Of a stretch of DNA of 64,000 bases, positions 53,357 to 64,000 are shown piece by piece. A program made the position numbers and the translations under genes. A model generated the notes under the pieces. That model ran no database searches. It was not told where the DNA came from and saw only the letters and a list, made by a program, of their open reading frames with translations. Source of the DNA: Muraenolepis orangiensis (Eukaryota > Chordata > Actinopteri > Gadiformes > Muraenolepididae); contig JANIIK010000484.1 of NCBI GenBank assembly GCA_027704905.1, positions 67,001 through 131,000 of the forward strand. The letters run 5' to 3'. The stretch's first letter is position 1, and the number at the start of each line of letters is the position of its first letter.

Positions 53357-54720
53357 ATGGACCCCGGCGACCTCGACGAGTGGCGCCAAATATGCCGGGT
53401 GATGCGGGACGACCGGGATGCTTGCCTGGACCCCGGCCTTCTCGAGCGTGCGAAGCGCGGGCTCGATGCTCAGATGGTCGGGTTCAGATCACAGATCCAG
53501 GCGCTGCGGGAGCAGGAGGAAGCGTGGGAGGCCCGGTTGGCCAACCTGGGCCCCGCTGTCCGTGACCAGTGTCAGCTCGATGTTGAGTCCCTGATCGCCA
53601 GTCACGGACAGGCGGGTCGGAAGTTACAGATGACGTTGGACCAGTGCGGGAACATGGCAACCTTCGTTGCTTCCCTCATCGGAAGGACCTCTGACGTCAC
53701 GCTTCTCCCCCGTCTGATCGCTCCGCACCCGGCTGACGACGTCGCTCCGCACCCGGCTGACGACGCCGCTCCGCACCCGGCTGACGACGTCGCTCCGCAC
53801 CCGGCTGACGACGTCGCTCCGCACCCGGCTGACGACGTCGCTCCGCACCCGGCTGACGACGCCGCTCCGCACCCGGCTGACGACGTCGCTCCGCACCCGC
53901 CTGAGGACGTCGCTCCGCATTCGCCTGAGGACGTCGCTCCGCATTCGCCTGAGGACGTCGCTCCGCACCCGCCTGAGGACGTCGCTCCGCACCCCGCTGA
54001 GGACGTAGCTCCGCACCCCGCTGAGGACGTAGCTCCGCACCCGCCTGAGGACGTCGCTCCGCACCCGTCTGAGGACGTCGCTCCGCACCCGTCTGAGGAC
54101 GTCGCTCCGCACCCGTCTGCTGCGCCGTACCCGACTGACGACGTCAAGTGGCCCCCGTCTGCTGACGCCGCGCCGTACCCGCCTGATGACGTCAAGCGGC
54201 CCCCGTCTGCTGACGCCGCGCCGTACCCGCCTGACGATGTCACGCAACCCCCGTCTGCTGACGCCGCGCCGTACCCGCCCGACGACGTCACGCAGCCCCC
54301 GTCTGCTGCACCGTACCCGCCTGACGATGTCACGCAACCCCCGTCTGCTGACGCCGCGCCGGATCCGCCCGACGACGTCACGCAGCCCCCGTCTGCTGAC
54401 GCCGCGCCGGATCCGCCCGACGACGTCAAGCAGGCCCCGTCTGCGGACGCTACCCGTCTGCTGCGCCGTACCCGACTGACGACGTCAAGTGGCCCCCGTC
54501 TGCTGACGCCGCGCCGTACCCGCCTGATGACGTCAAGCGGCCCCCGTCTGCTGACGCCGCGCCGTACCCGCCTGACGATGTCACGCAACCCCCGTCTGCT
54601 GACGCCGCGCCGTACCCGCCCGACGACGTCACGCAGCCCCCGTCTGCTGCGCCGTACCCGCCTGACGATGTCACGCAGCCCCCGTCTGCTGCGCCGTATC
54701 CGCCCGACAACGTCACGCGG
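53357..54720 (+). CDS. Gypsy Gag N-terminus with eight-residue repeat region
   Basis: The frame starts MDPGDLDEWRQICRVMRDD, the same MDPGD start as the intact sushi-like Gag. It gives a helical, coiled-coil-like region of about 120 residues (LREQEEAWEARLANLG), then about 17 copies of an eight-residue repeat (APHPADDV / APHPPEDV), then longer units (APYPPDDVTQPPSAD). A frameshift at about 54445 moves the repeat to another frame, and the pol tail (RPPTKSPPPPRIIDWDADGP) follows near 54890. No capsid core or zinc knuckle is left. As a gene it is a non-autonomous derivative, probably not functional. Confidence 0.6.
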
Positions 54721-54999
54721 TCCCCGGCTGTCGACTACAGAGGGGGTTCAGAGCAGACCCCTGAGGAGACTCCAGAGGAGGTCCCGGAGGAGACCCCTAG
54801 AGGAGACCCCTGGAGGAGGGTCCAGAGGAGACCTCCAGAGAGGACTCCCACCGACCTGGGCAGAAGGGGTGGCTCTCTTCCCGGGCCCCGCCCGCCCACC
54901 AAATCTCCTCCACCCCCCCGGATCATCGACTGGGACGCAGACGGTCCAGAGGGGCGGGGTTGGCCCCCGTCTGGTACCCATCGCCTGCCAACTACCTGC

Positions 55000-57900
55000 C
55001 GGGTTCCCCATCTCTCCCTGGTGCTGGCGTTAGGTCCTGGGTTCCCCATCTCTCCCTGGTGCTGGCGTTAGGTCCTGGGTTCCCCATCTCTCCCTGGTGC
55101 TGGCGTTAGGTCCTGGGTTCCCCATCTCTCCCTGGTGCTGGCGTTAGGTCCTGGGTTCCCCATCTCTCCCTGGTGCTGGCGTTAGGTCCTGGGTTCCCCA
55201 TCTCTCCCTGGTGCTGGCGTTAGGTCCTGGGTTCCCCATCTCTCCCTGGTGCTGGCGTTAGGTCCTGGGTTCCCCATCTCTCCCTGGTGCTGGCGTTAGG
55301 TCCTGGGTTCCCCATCTCTCCCTGGTGCTGGCGTTAGGTCCTGGGTTCCCCATCTCTCCCTGGTGCTGGCGTTAGGTCCTGGGTTCCCCATCTCTCCCTG
55401 GTGCTGGCGTTAGGTCCTGGGTTCCCCATCTCTCCCTGGTGCTGGCGTTAGGTCCTGGGTTCCCCATCTCTCCCTGGTGCTGGCGTTAGGTCCTGGGTTC
55501 CCCATCTCTCCCTGGTGCTGGCGTTAGGTCCTGGGTTCCCCATCTCTCCCTGGTGCTGGCGTTAGGTCCTGGGTTCCCCATCTCTCCCTGGTGCTGGCGT
55601 TAGGTCCTGGGTTCCCCATCTCTCCCTGGTGCTGGCGTTAGGTCCTGGGTTCCCCATCTCTCCCTGGTGCTGGCGTTAGGTCCTGGGTTCCCCATCTCTC
55701 CCTGGTGCTGGCGTTAGGTCCTGGGTTCCCCATCTCTCCCTGGTGCTGGCGTTAGGTCCTGGGTTCCCCATCTCTCCCTGGTGCTGGCGTTAGGTCCTGG
55801 GTTCCCCATCTCTCCCTGGTGCTGGCGTTAGGTCCTGGGTTCCCCATCTCTCCCTGGTGCTGGCGTTAGGTCCTGGGTTCCCCATCTCTCCCTGGTGCTG
55901 GCGTTAGGTCCTGGGTTCCCCATCTCTCCCTGGTGCTGGCGTTAGGTCCTGGTTCCCCATCTCTCCCTGGTGCTGGCGTTAGGTCCTGGGTTCCCCATCT
56001 CTCCCTGGTGCTGGCGTTAGGTCCTGGGTTCCCCATCTCTCCCTGGTGCTGGCGTTAGGTCCTGGGTTCCCCATCTCTCCCTGGTGCTGGCGTTAGGTCC
56101 TGGGTTCCCCATCTCTCCCTGGTGCTGGCGTTAGGTCCTGGGTTCCCCATCTCTCCCTGGTGCTGGCGTTAGGTCCTGGGTTCCCCATCTCTCCCTGGTG
56201 CTGGCGTTAGGTCCTGGGTTCCCCATCTCTCCCTGGTGCTGGCGTTAGGTCCTGGGTTCCCCATCTCTCCCTGGTGCTGGCGTTAGGTCCTGGGTTCCCC
56301 ATCTCTCCCTGGTGCTGGCGTTAGGTCCTGGGTTCCCCATCTCTCCCTGGTGCTGGCGTTAGGTCCTGGGTTCCCCATCTCTCCCTGGTGCTGGCGTTAG
56401 GTCCTGGGTTCCCCATCTCTCCCTGGTGCTGGCGTTAGGTCCTGGGTTCCCCATCTCTCCCTGGTGCTGGCGTTAGGTCCTGGGTTCCCCATCTCTCCCT
56501 GGTGCTGGCGTTAGGTCCTGGGTTCCCCATCTCTCCCTGGTGCTGGCGTTAGGTCCTGGGTTCCCCATCTCTCCCTGGTGCTGGCGTTAGGTCCTGGGTT
56601 CCCCATCTCTCCCTGGTGCTGGCGTTAGGTCCTGGGTTCCCCATCTCTCCCTGGTGCTGGCGTTAGGTCCTGGGTTCCCCATCTCTCCCTGGTGCTGGCG
56701 TTAGGTCCTGGGTTCCCCATCTCTCCCTGGTGCTGGCGTTAGGTCCTGGGTTCCCCATCTCTCCCTGGTGCTGGCGTTAGGTCCTGGGTTCCCCATCTCT
56801 CCCTGGTGCTGGCGTTAGGTCCTGGGTTCCCCATCTCTCCCTGGTGCTGGCGTTAGGTCCTGGGTTCCCCATCTCTCCCTGGTGCTGGCGTTAGGTCCTG
56901 GGTTCCCCATCTCTCCCTGGTGCTGGCGTTAGGTCCTGGGTTCCCCATCTCTCCCTGGTGCTGGCGTTAGGTCCTGGGTTCCCCATCTCTCCCTGGTGCT
57001 GGCGTTAGGTCCTGGGTTCCCCATCTCTCCCTGGTGCTGGCGTTAGGTCCTGGGTTCCCCATCTCTCCCTGGTGCTGGCGTTAGGTCCTGGGTTCCCCAT
57101 CTCTCCCTGGTGCTGGCGTTAGGTCCTGGGTTCCCCATCTCTCCCTGGTGCTGGCGTTAGGTCCTGGGTTCCCCATCTCTCCCTGGTGCTGGCGTTAGGT
57201 CCTGGGTTCCCCATCTCTCCCTGGTGCTGGCGTTAGGTCCTGGGTTCCCCATCTCTCCCTGGTGCTGGCGTTAGGTCCTGGGTTCCCCATCTCTCCCTGG
57301 TGCTGGCGTTAGGTCCTGGGTTCCCCATCTCTCCCTGGTGCTGGCGTTAGGTCCTGGGTTCCCCATCTCTCCCTGGTGCTGGCGTTAGGTCCTGGGTTCC
57401 CCATCTCTCCCTGGTGCTGGCGTTAGGTCCTGGGTTCCCCATCTCTCCCTGGTGCTGGCGTTAGGTCCTGGGTTCCCCATCTCTCCCTGGTGCTGGCGTT
57501 AGGTCCTGGGTTCCCCATCTCTCCCTGGTGCTGGCGTTAGGTCCTGGGTTCCCCATCTCTCCCTGGTGCTGGCGTTAGGTCCTGGGTTCCCCATCTCTCC
57601 CTGGTGCTGGCGTTAGGTCCTGGGTTCCCCATCTCTCCCTGGTGCTGGCGTTAGGTCCTGGGTTCCCCATCTCTCCCTGGTGCTGGCGTTAGGTCCTGGG
57701 TTCCCCATCTCTCCCTGGTGCTGGCGTTAGGTCCTGGGTTCCCCATCTCTCCCTGGTGCTGGCGTTAGGTCCTGGGTTCCCCATCTCTCCCTGGTGCTGG
57801 CGTTAGGTCCTGGGTTCCCCATCTCTCCCTGGTGCTGGCGTTAGGTCCTGGGTTCCCCATCTCTCCCTGGTGCTGGCGTTAGGTCCTGGGTTCCCCATCT

Positions 57901-58275
57901 CTCCCTGGTGCTGGCGTTAGGTCCTGGGTTCCCCATCTCTCCCTGGTGCTGGCGTTAGGTCCTGGGTTCCCCATCTCTCCCTGGTGCTGGCGTTAGGTCC
58001 TGGGTTCCCCATCTCTCCCTGGTGCTGGCGTTAGGTCCTGGGTTCCCCATCTCTCCCTGGTGCTGGCGTTAGGTCCTGGGTTCCCCATCTCTCCCTGGTG
58101 CTGGCGTTAGGTCCTGGGTTCCCCATCTCTCCCTGGTGCTGGCGTTAGGTCCTGGGTTCCCCATCTCTCCCTGGTGCTGGCGTTAGGTCCTGGGTTCCCC
58201 ATCTCTCCCTGGTGCTGGCGTTAGGTCCTGGGTTCCCCATCTCTCCCTGGTGCTGGCGTTAGGTCCTGGGTTCCC
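55000..58275. repeat. 38-bp satellite, about 86 copies
   Basis: Unit CTGGGTTCCCCATCTCTCCC plus 18 bases (38-bp period), 3.3 kb long and almost invariant. The only clear length variant I saw is a one-base deletion near 55950. It starts inside gypsy-derived sequence (CTACCTGCCGGGTTCCCC). Because 38 is not a multiple of three, frames do not stay open. Confidence 0.97.
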
Positions 58276-58452
58276 CCCCTCCATGTCCACATGCTCCCTT
58301 GCCTCATCGCTACAGGAGGGCAACACATTGGAAACCCCTTGACTGCTGATCTTTTTTTTTTCTGTTCTACCGTATTTTTTACGGTAAAGTTCTGGCAACC
58401 ACAGCTGCCAGTTTTTTACCGTAAAAATAACGGTGTTTTTTTTACAGTGTAC
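58276..58452. mobile_element. MITE-like palindromic fragment
   Basis: 58365-58452 contains inverted words: TTTTTACGGTAAA against TTTTTTACCGTAAAA, and CTGGCAACC against GCTGCCAG. It ends TTTTTTTTACAGTG next to TA. This is typical of short fish inverted-repeat transposons. The left half up to 58350 is unassigned. Confidence 0.55.
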
Positions 58453-58585
58453 CTAAATGCTGTAGATCAGGGGTGTCAAACTCAAATACCCAGTGGGCCA
58501 AAATGTAAAACCTGAACAAAGTCGCGGGCCAACATTGAACAAATGAACCTTTTAATATGGACCCAAACAAGTTTTGCTTTAACAT

Positions 58586-59593
58586 TGAATATGGAACAAG
58601 CATCGCTTATTACATACAATATATCATTGAATATGGAACAAGCATCGCTTATTACATACAATATATCATTGAATATGGAACAAGCATCGCTTATTACATA
58701 CAATATATCATTGAATATGGAACAAGCATCGCTTATTACATACAATATATCATTGAATATGGAACAAGCATCGCTTATTACATACAATATATCACTGAAT
58801 ATGGAACAAGCATCGCTTATTACATACAATATATCACTGAATATGGAACAAGCATCGCTTATTACATACAATATATCACTGAATATGGAACAAGCATCGC
58901 TTATTACATACAATATATCATTGAATATGGAACAAGCATCGCTTATTACATACAATATATCATTGAATATGGAACAAGCATCGCTTATTACATACAATAT
59001 ATCATTGAATATGGAACAAGCATCGCTTATTACATACAATATATCATTGAATATGGAACAAGCATCGCTTATTACATACAATATATCATTGAATATGGAA
59101 CAAGCATCGCTTATTACATACAATATATCATTGAATATGGAACAAGCATCGCTTATTACATACAATATATCATTGAATATGGAACAAGCATCGCTTATTA
59201 CATACAATATATCATTGAATATGGAACAAGCATCGCTTATTACATACAATATATCATTGAATATGGAACAAGCATCGCTTATTACATACAATATATCATT
59301 GAATATGGAACAAGCATCGCTTATTACATACAATATATCATTGAATATGGAACAAGCATCGCTTATTACATACAATATATCATTGAATATGGAACAAGCA
59401 TCGCTTATTACATACAATATATCATTGAATATGGAACAAGCATCGCTTATTACATACAATATATCATTGAATATGGAACAAGCATCGCTTATTACATACA
59501 ATATATCATTGAATATGGAACAAGCATCGCTTATTACATACAATATATCATTGAATATGGAACAAGCATCGCTTATTACATACAATATATCAT
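58586..59593. repeat. 42-bp satellite inside the hAT, 24 copies
   Basis: Exactly 24 units of 42 bp, starting TGAATATGGAACAAGCATCG, nearly identical (a T to C variant in three neighbouring units). It lies downstream of the transposase on the minus strand. Because 42 is 14 codons, frames of 347-375 residues stay open on both strands; they are artefacts. Confidence 0.97.
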
Positions 59594-59852
59594 TGACTAG
59601 TGGAGACATGCAAAATCGAATTTCAAATGAAAAAACACATCAATGGCATTCATTTATTAAATAAATACAATTTAAATAAAAATCGTATGCCTCTTTTCTA
59701 TTTGCAGCCTTCTGATTTAAATACCAAAATAAACTTTTTCCACTGGCTAATAATTTTACAAATAAAATGATAATAAATAAATCAACCATTCAAGCCCATG
59801 CCTTGTAGCAAGAAAAAGTGCACAAAGAAAACGTTAATTATTGCACACTGAT

Positions 59853-61608
59853 CTAATCTGATGTGCCCAAGCCAGATACCTGGCATCTCTTCTTGGATGC
59901 TAGTTCATCAATGTCTGGGCTCAGGCTCTGAGCTGAAGAAATCCTCAGTATCGAGCGAAGGTGTTCATCAGTCAGACGTCTCCTGTGAGTTGTTTTGGTC
60001 ATCTTCATCGAGGAGAAAAGTTGCTGGCATAGATAAGTGCTGCGGAACATGGAGAGCATGTGAGCAGCTTGGGGGCGGAGGCATTGTGTCAGGGATGAAC
60101 CGTGGAAACTGTGCGGCGCCCACAGCATCATACTTTGACTTCAGCGTGTCGTTGCACTGGAGTTCAATCAGCTCCATTTGGATGTTGGTTGGTGCATTTT
60201 CCACATCAACTGCGAAGGGATTACTAAGCAGTTCAAACCTACATTTCTGGACATCGAAGTCGGCAAATCGCCGGCTAAACTCAGCGGCGAGAACACTGAG
60301 TTTTTCAGCAAACTGTGCGCATGGGAACACGGCGGTAGAGATCTGCGCTTTTATGGTTTGGCAGCAGGGAAAATGGCAAGGGTTTCCTTGCAGCATCTGA
60401 TTCTCCCACAGGCACAGTTTAGTTTTAAAGGCCCTCACTGCAGCGTACATGTCTGTGATGATGCGCCCCCGCCCCTGAAGCTGCAGGTTCAGCGCATCGA
60501 GATGGCTCGAGATGTCACAGAGAAAGGCCAGCTCACACAGAAACTTTTGCTCCCGGAGCTCTGCTGTATCCTTCCCTTTGGTTTCCAGGAATTGACATAT
60601 TTCCTCACGCAGCTCGAAACATCTGTTCAGTACTTTTCCTCTGCTTAGCCATCTCACCTCTGTGTGATACGGCACGTCTGCGTATTCCGAACCACACTCC
60701 TCCAGAAAAGATTTAAACTGACGGTGATTCAGACCTTTGGCTCTTATAAAGTTAACTACCTGTGTTACTGTGGTCATAACATGTTCCATCTTTAGGGCTT
60801 TGGCACACAGTGATTCCTGATGTATGATGCAGTGGTAAACAGTTTGCTCACCTGCACAGTTCTCTTCCCGCATCTTCTCCCGAACCATGCCCACCAGTCC
60901 TCTCTTTTTACCGCACATCGCTGGCGCACCATCTGTCATTAATCCAACGAGTTTATCCCACGGCAGCTTTATTTCAGTTACACATTTGGAAACCTCCTCA
61001 AAGATTTCCTTTCCTGTGGTTGTGCCATGCATTGATTTGAATCCCAATAGCTCCTCCGTAACACACAGATTTGAGTCCACTCCACGGATGAAGACTGACA
61101 GCTGAGCAGTATCTGATGCGTCGCAGCTCTCATCCACAGCGAGGGAGAACGCAACAAAATCTTTTCCCTTTTCCATCAGCTGGTCATACAGATTGGTGGC
61201 AAGATCACATGTGCGATCAGCTACTGTGTTCCTGCTCAGGCTCACGTTTGAAAATGCTTGCTTTTTCTCTGGGCATACGAGGTCACAAACTTTCATCATG
61301 CACTTTTTCACGAACTCTCCCTCATTAAAGGGCCGGGCTGATTTTGCGATCTCTGCTGCCACTATATAACTAGCCTTTACAGCTGCCTCACTTTGTGATG
61401 TGGCTTTCTGGCTCCTTTGAGTCATGTCCAGGTCCTTGTATTGGTCATGGTGTTTCGTTTCATAGTGTCGTCTAATGTTGTACTCCTTACTTACATCCAC
61501 GTTGACTCCACAAACAAGACAAACAGGTTTGTCTTTTACATATGGAAACAGATATTCTGCCTCCCACTTGTCCAGAAAGCTCCTGTTTTCTGCCTTTCTT
61601 TTCGCCAT
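59853..61608 (-). pseudogene. hAT transposase, nearly intact, C-terminal frameshift
   Basis: From MAKRKAENRSFLDKWEAEYL (61608) a long frame runs to 59968. A BED-type zinc finger (CLVCGVNVDVSKEYNIRRHY with a following KHH) is followed by the hAT catalytic core with FSLAVDESCDASDT, LMTDGAPAMCG and HCIIHQESLCAKAL. Near 60080 a frameshift moves the rest to another frame, where the normal end KTTHRRRLTDEHLRSILRIS and SPDIDELASKKRC is found (to 59853). Relatives in fish are often annotated as GTF2IRD2- or ZBED5-like. The catalytic part is open; only the C-terminal dimerisation segment is out of frame. Confidence 0.9.
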
Positions 61609-61864
61609 TTTTGGGAAGGGATAGCGCGCTGACAGGTCTATGTTGCTTTGACTACTGTCACAGAGGAGAGGGCGTTTCTGGGTCCTGTCCTGATTGGCGC
61701 GCAAAAACAACAGCAGAGCATTATGGGATTCGTAGTATTAGCGGTGAATGCGCTGTATAATACCGGCGGGCCAGCTCTAGTAGTAATTTGGTATTGTCTC
61801 GCGGGCCAACTATAATTACCCCGCGGGCCAAATTTGGCCCGCGGGCCAGAGTTTGACACCCATG

Positions 61865-62344
61865 CTGTAGATTAAGGGCGGAACTAATGTTTGAAGCGCA
61901 CAGTGTCCGGGGGCGTTTTATGCCGACGCACGCGTGTCAAAATCTCCGGATTTAAGAGATAGTTCAGTCAATAAAGTCCCCATAATTTCCTCTCTTATTG
62001 CATGCAGCCAATAAGGTACGTTTGGTGTTGTGGTTGTTAGCTGTGTGTAGGCCCAAGCCAGGTAGCTAAAGTGCTAACGAAATGGTTGCTAAGTGAATTT
62101 ATTATTATTATTATTGCAGAAGGACTTAATGTGTTTTGTAGGTTAAGTTCATTTGGTTAACAATATTGACATGTGACACTAAGAGACAAGTAGAAATAAT
62201 ATGGATGTATGTTGTTATTGTTTGATCTGTGATTTATTGTATTTCATGTGTGTGTTTCACAGTTCTCACGGTCTGGATTTGAATAAATCCTACCAGTATC
62301 ATAAAGAACGCATTGCTGTCATCATTGCATGAGAGGGAATTACA
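61865..62344 (+). repeat. 3' LTR of BEL/Pao element 2, right part
   Basis: Begins with the hAT target duplication, then matches 47255-47865 (CACAGTGTCCGGGGGCGTTT, TGAATAAATCCTACCAGTA), ending GGAATTACA. Several short deletions relative to the 5' LTR. The left end of this LTR, before 58450, is reduced to TACCTAAATGCTG. Confidence 0.9.
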
Positions 62345-62380
62345 ATTTGTTCATTGTGTTCTGCTTGCTTGATAAATCTT

Positions 62381-62972
62381 TGTAGTATAATTTCTACTCG
62401 GTGGAATAAGAATCTTTCTCAGAGGTCCGGATACTAAGTTCAAGGTGTTTATTGAACAAAGCATCAAATTCATCAGTTGCAACGAGATGGAGCCTGCCGT
62501 GCCAATTCGCAGAACTGGCGACGCGCTCCTTTACCAAACATTATATAGACAATAGCATCATAAAACATCCACTACTCCTAGTGGTCAAAGTAACAAACAT
62601 CAACTTAATACTATTGGTCTGAGAGGTACAACCAGTATCCTGGTTGGTCACGGTGGTCATCGTCACGTCCCAAGTGTATGGCTCAAACCCCCAAGGGGGT
62701 CGTATTTGGCTTGCACAACATTTCACGGCGCTACTCCCTAGTTAGAGCTCATGTTACATTCTGTAGGATAGCGTTGAAAACCCCCTAAAGGCACCATTAC
62801 AAGAGCCTGAAGGCACACCACCACCTACACATCTGGAACTGCTTAACACATCTCTATGTCCTAGTGGGCCTTGGGGTCCACCAGCAGATTATGCTGTAGC
62901 CACCTACTGCAATGTATAGAGGATCCAAAGACAGTGTTTTACATTATAATAAGGGTATAAAAATACACTACA
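62381..62972 (-). mobile_element. Solo family-C LTR
   Basis: 592 bp, TGTAGTATAA to ATACACTACA, nested in the last part of the family-B LTR. Flanks TCTT and TATT make an imperfect 4-bp duplication. It shares about 345 bp with 20061-20405. Confidence 0.85.
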
Positions 62973-63054
62973 TATTCAAACTTAATTGAGTTCATGTGTG
63001 ACAGTTCTTATTGATTGATAATTTGCCTTCTTATTCACGTAGATTTCCACCACA

Positions 63055-63540
63055 ATTTGGTGTCAGAAGTGGGATGGTCACTCTCATGGCGGTAGGATCC
63101 CGGACGCAAACCGCGGCTGGCTGATCACCCCTTCGGCTTCACAAGGAAGGGTTGACGGTTTGGTCCGTGGAGCCGCCGGGTGAGGTCGACGATCTTTTGG
63201 TTACGGTAAGAATCCGCGTGAATACTTAAAGGCCAGCCGTTAGAGGTGAATTGCATACATCATTTGGAGCTTTTTTAACCAAGGTTTAGTAGAAACCTGG
63301 ATTAGCGCAGACGTGTGTTAATATTGTGTGAGTGCCAGCTGTCAGGGACAGCCAGGTTGTCAGGGACAATCGGAGTGTCCGGGACACTCAGTGAATGCGA
63401 ATGAGTGTCAGAAGAACCTGGTGAGTGTGTGAGTGAAAGTCACAGGCCGATTGTCAGGGACACTGGATGAATGTAGTGTCCGGGACACTGACTGAAAGAG
63501 GGTACAGAATGAAAGAGAGTGACTGATTTAAAGGGCACTA
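63055..63540 (+). other. Leader of the family-B LTR element
   Basis: Starts with the primer-site-like TTTGGTGTCAGAAGTGGGAT. Non-coding, with repeated words GTCAGGGACA and TGTCCGGGACACT between 63340 and 63500. No gag start before 63540. Confidence 0.6.
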
Positions 63541-64000
63541 CATATCCGTATTCCAGGGAATACGTTGGACCAGTGGCGGCCGGTGACATCCGAAGTAGGA
63601 GGGGCATTTTCCCAGACGGTGGCGCCATTTCTCCATGTAAACGACCGAGAGGGCGAATTAAAGAAATAAAAATAAAAAACTATACATAATATAAATATAA
63701 ACCTCACTGTTACTCATTCTACTCTGTATTGTATATATGTATATTGACTGAACATTCCTTTACTTACTGCTTAATTTCTTTTTTTACTTACTTTATTTTT
63801 ACTGTATGTAGCACAATCCATCAGTATTCTGTATTTTGTTGTGACAAATAATAAACAAACTTGAAACTTATGGTGAAAGAACATTTATTATATGGTGCTT
63901 CAATTAGCAATTATGAACACAGTAATACCTAGTAGAAAATAAACGTAAGAAAAAAATATGGTCTTATATTAGAAAGACTACCCAGTGTGCCATCAAAAAT
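63541..64000. other. Unassigned end of window, possible DNA-transposon terminus
   Basis: At 63571 the words CAGTGGCGGCCGGTGACATC look like the start of a fish DNA transposon, which would run out of the window. The rest is AT-rich with no gene. No transposase is visible. Confidence 0.35.

Larger units (their letters stand above)
52848..54995 (+). mobile_element. Deleted sushi-like gypsy derivative, 5' end and fused tail
   Basis: 5' LTR (52848-53340), gag start, 24-bp-repeat region, then directly the C-terminal pol tail, and after 54968 a jump back into LTR-internal sequence (GGTACCCATCGCCTGCCAAC, also at 53109). No protease, RT or integrase. The 3' end is lost in the 38-bp satellite, so no second target duplication could be found (left flank CAGAG). 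It is the same family as the inverted-LTR composite at 9.3-15.9 kb. Confidence 0.85.
58468..61864 (-). mobile_element. hAT transposon (Charlie/ZBED type)
   Basis: Terminal inverted repeats CAGGGGTGTCAAACTC (left) and CATGGGTGTCAAACTC (right, read inward), with a perfect 8-bp target duplication CTGTAGAT (58460-58467, 61865-61872), as expected for hAT. It is inserted in the 3' LTR of BEL/Pao element 2. It contains one transposase gene on the minus strand and a 42-bp satellite. Confidence 0.95.
47198..62344 (+). mobile_element. BEL/Pao element 2 with nested insertions
   Basis: Perfect 5-bp target duplication ATTTG (47193-47197, 62345-62349), termini TGTAACTG and GGAATTACA. It holds a 5' LTR, gag, pol, and a 3' LTR whose left part was lost and which is cut by a hAT. 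Internal insertions are a solo family-B LTR (49373-50035), a gypsy derivative (52848 onward), a 38-bp satellite and a MITE remnant. Confidence 0.92.
46662..63054 (+). mobile_element. Family-B LTR split by a 15-kb BEL/Pao insertion
   Basis: Positions 46662-47197 match the first 530 bp, and 62350-62380 plus 62977-63054 the last about 110 bp, of the complete family-B LTR at 49373-50035. The break carries the BEL target duplication ATTTG. After the LTR end (CCACCACA) comes TTTGGTGTCAGAAGTGGGAT, a primer-site-like sequence, so this is the 5' LTR of an element extending to the right. Confidence 0.9.

Noticed and set aside
53602..54716. Antisense frames of 237-328 residues
   Set aside because: Shadows of the coding repeat on the plus strand.
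58482..59664. Three open frames of 347-375 residues in opposite directions
   Set aside because: They are translations of the 42-bp satellite and contain no non-repetitive domain.
1..64000. tRNA, rRNA or other structured RNA genes
   Set aside because: No sequence resembling them was recognised by eye; tRNA-like words occur only as primer binding sites next to LTRs.

Overview
The window looks like an accessory, repeat-choked stretch of a teleost fish genome. The evidence is the transposon community: a Tc1 end, Rex1-like and L2-like LINEs, sushi-like and Mag-like Ty3/gypsy elements, a Gmr1/SCAN-type gypsy element, BEL/Pao elements, MLV-related endogenous retroviruses (ERVs), a Penelope GIY-YIG fragment and a hAT of the Charlie/ZBED type. 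I see no ordinary single-copy host gene, tRNA, rRNA or CRISPR array. Almost every long open frame is transposon protein or an open frame inside a tandem repeat.

Layout. 1-7.5 kb: exon-like blocks beside a spliced copy of themselves, a tetranucleotide microsatellite abutting a Tc1-like end, a 32-bp minisatellite, a broken minus-strand ERV and a Rex1-like 3' tail. 7.5-20 kb: a solo gypsy LTR, then a 34-bp satellite that received two insertions. One is a gypsy composite with INVERTED LTRs (9288-15859, target duplication ATTAG). The other is a Rex1-like LINE. Inside one LTR of the composite sits a young 4.2-kb LTR retrotransposon (9449-13642, LTRs identical by eye, target duplication ATACC). Its single 840-codon frame fuses Gag and protease to both RRM domains of the host RNA-binding protein TDP-43 (TARDBP).

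20-41.6 kb: a plus-strand MLV-like ERV used as a landing pad. Its gag is cut by a Mag-like gypsy element (23270-33209), whose 3' LTR is cut by an intact, apparently very young sushi-like gypsy element (27504-33040, target duplication GTTAC). Between nucleocapsid and reverse transcriptase the ERV carries an intron-less piece of host HMGA2 (AT-hook protein) in place of protease and the start of RT. Its integrase is cut by an L2-like LINE, itself cut by a solo LTR. Its 3' LTR is cut by another LINE.

41.6-64 kb: a truncated BEL/Pao element, a Penelope fragment beside telomere-like CCCTAA repeats, then an LTR (family B) split by a 15-kb BEL/Pao element. That element contains a solo family-B LTR, a deleted gypsy element with an 8-residue protein repeat, an 86-copy 38-bp satellite, an MITE remnant, and a nearly intact hAT with a 24-copy 42-bp satellite in its untranslated part.

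The main result is two independent captures of spliced host coding sequence (TDP-43 and HMGA2) by LTR elements within 24 kb. The TDP-43 capture is open, in frame and flanked by hallmarks of recent integration, so the chimera itself appears to have transposed. All family assignments come from reading motifs by eye. No database search was run.
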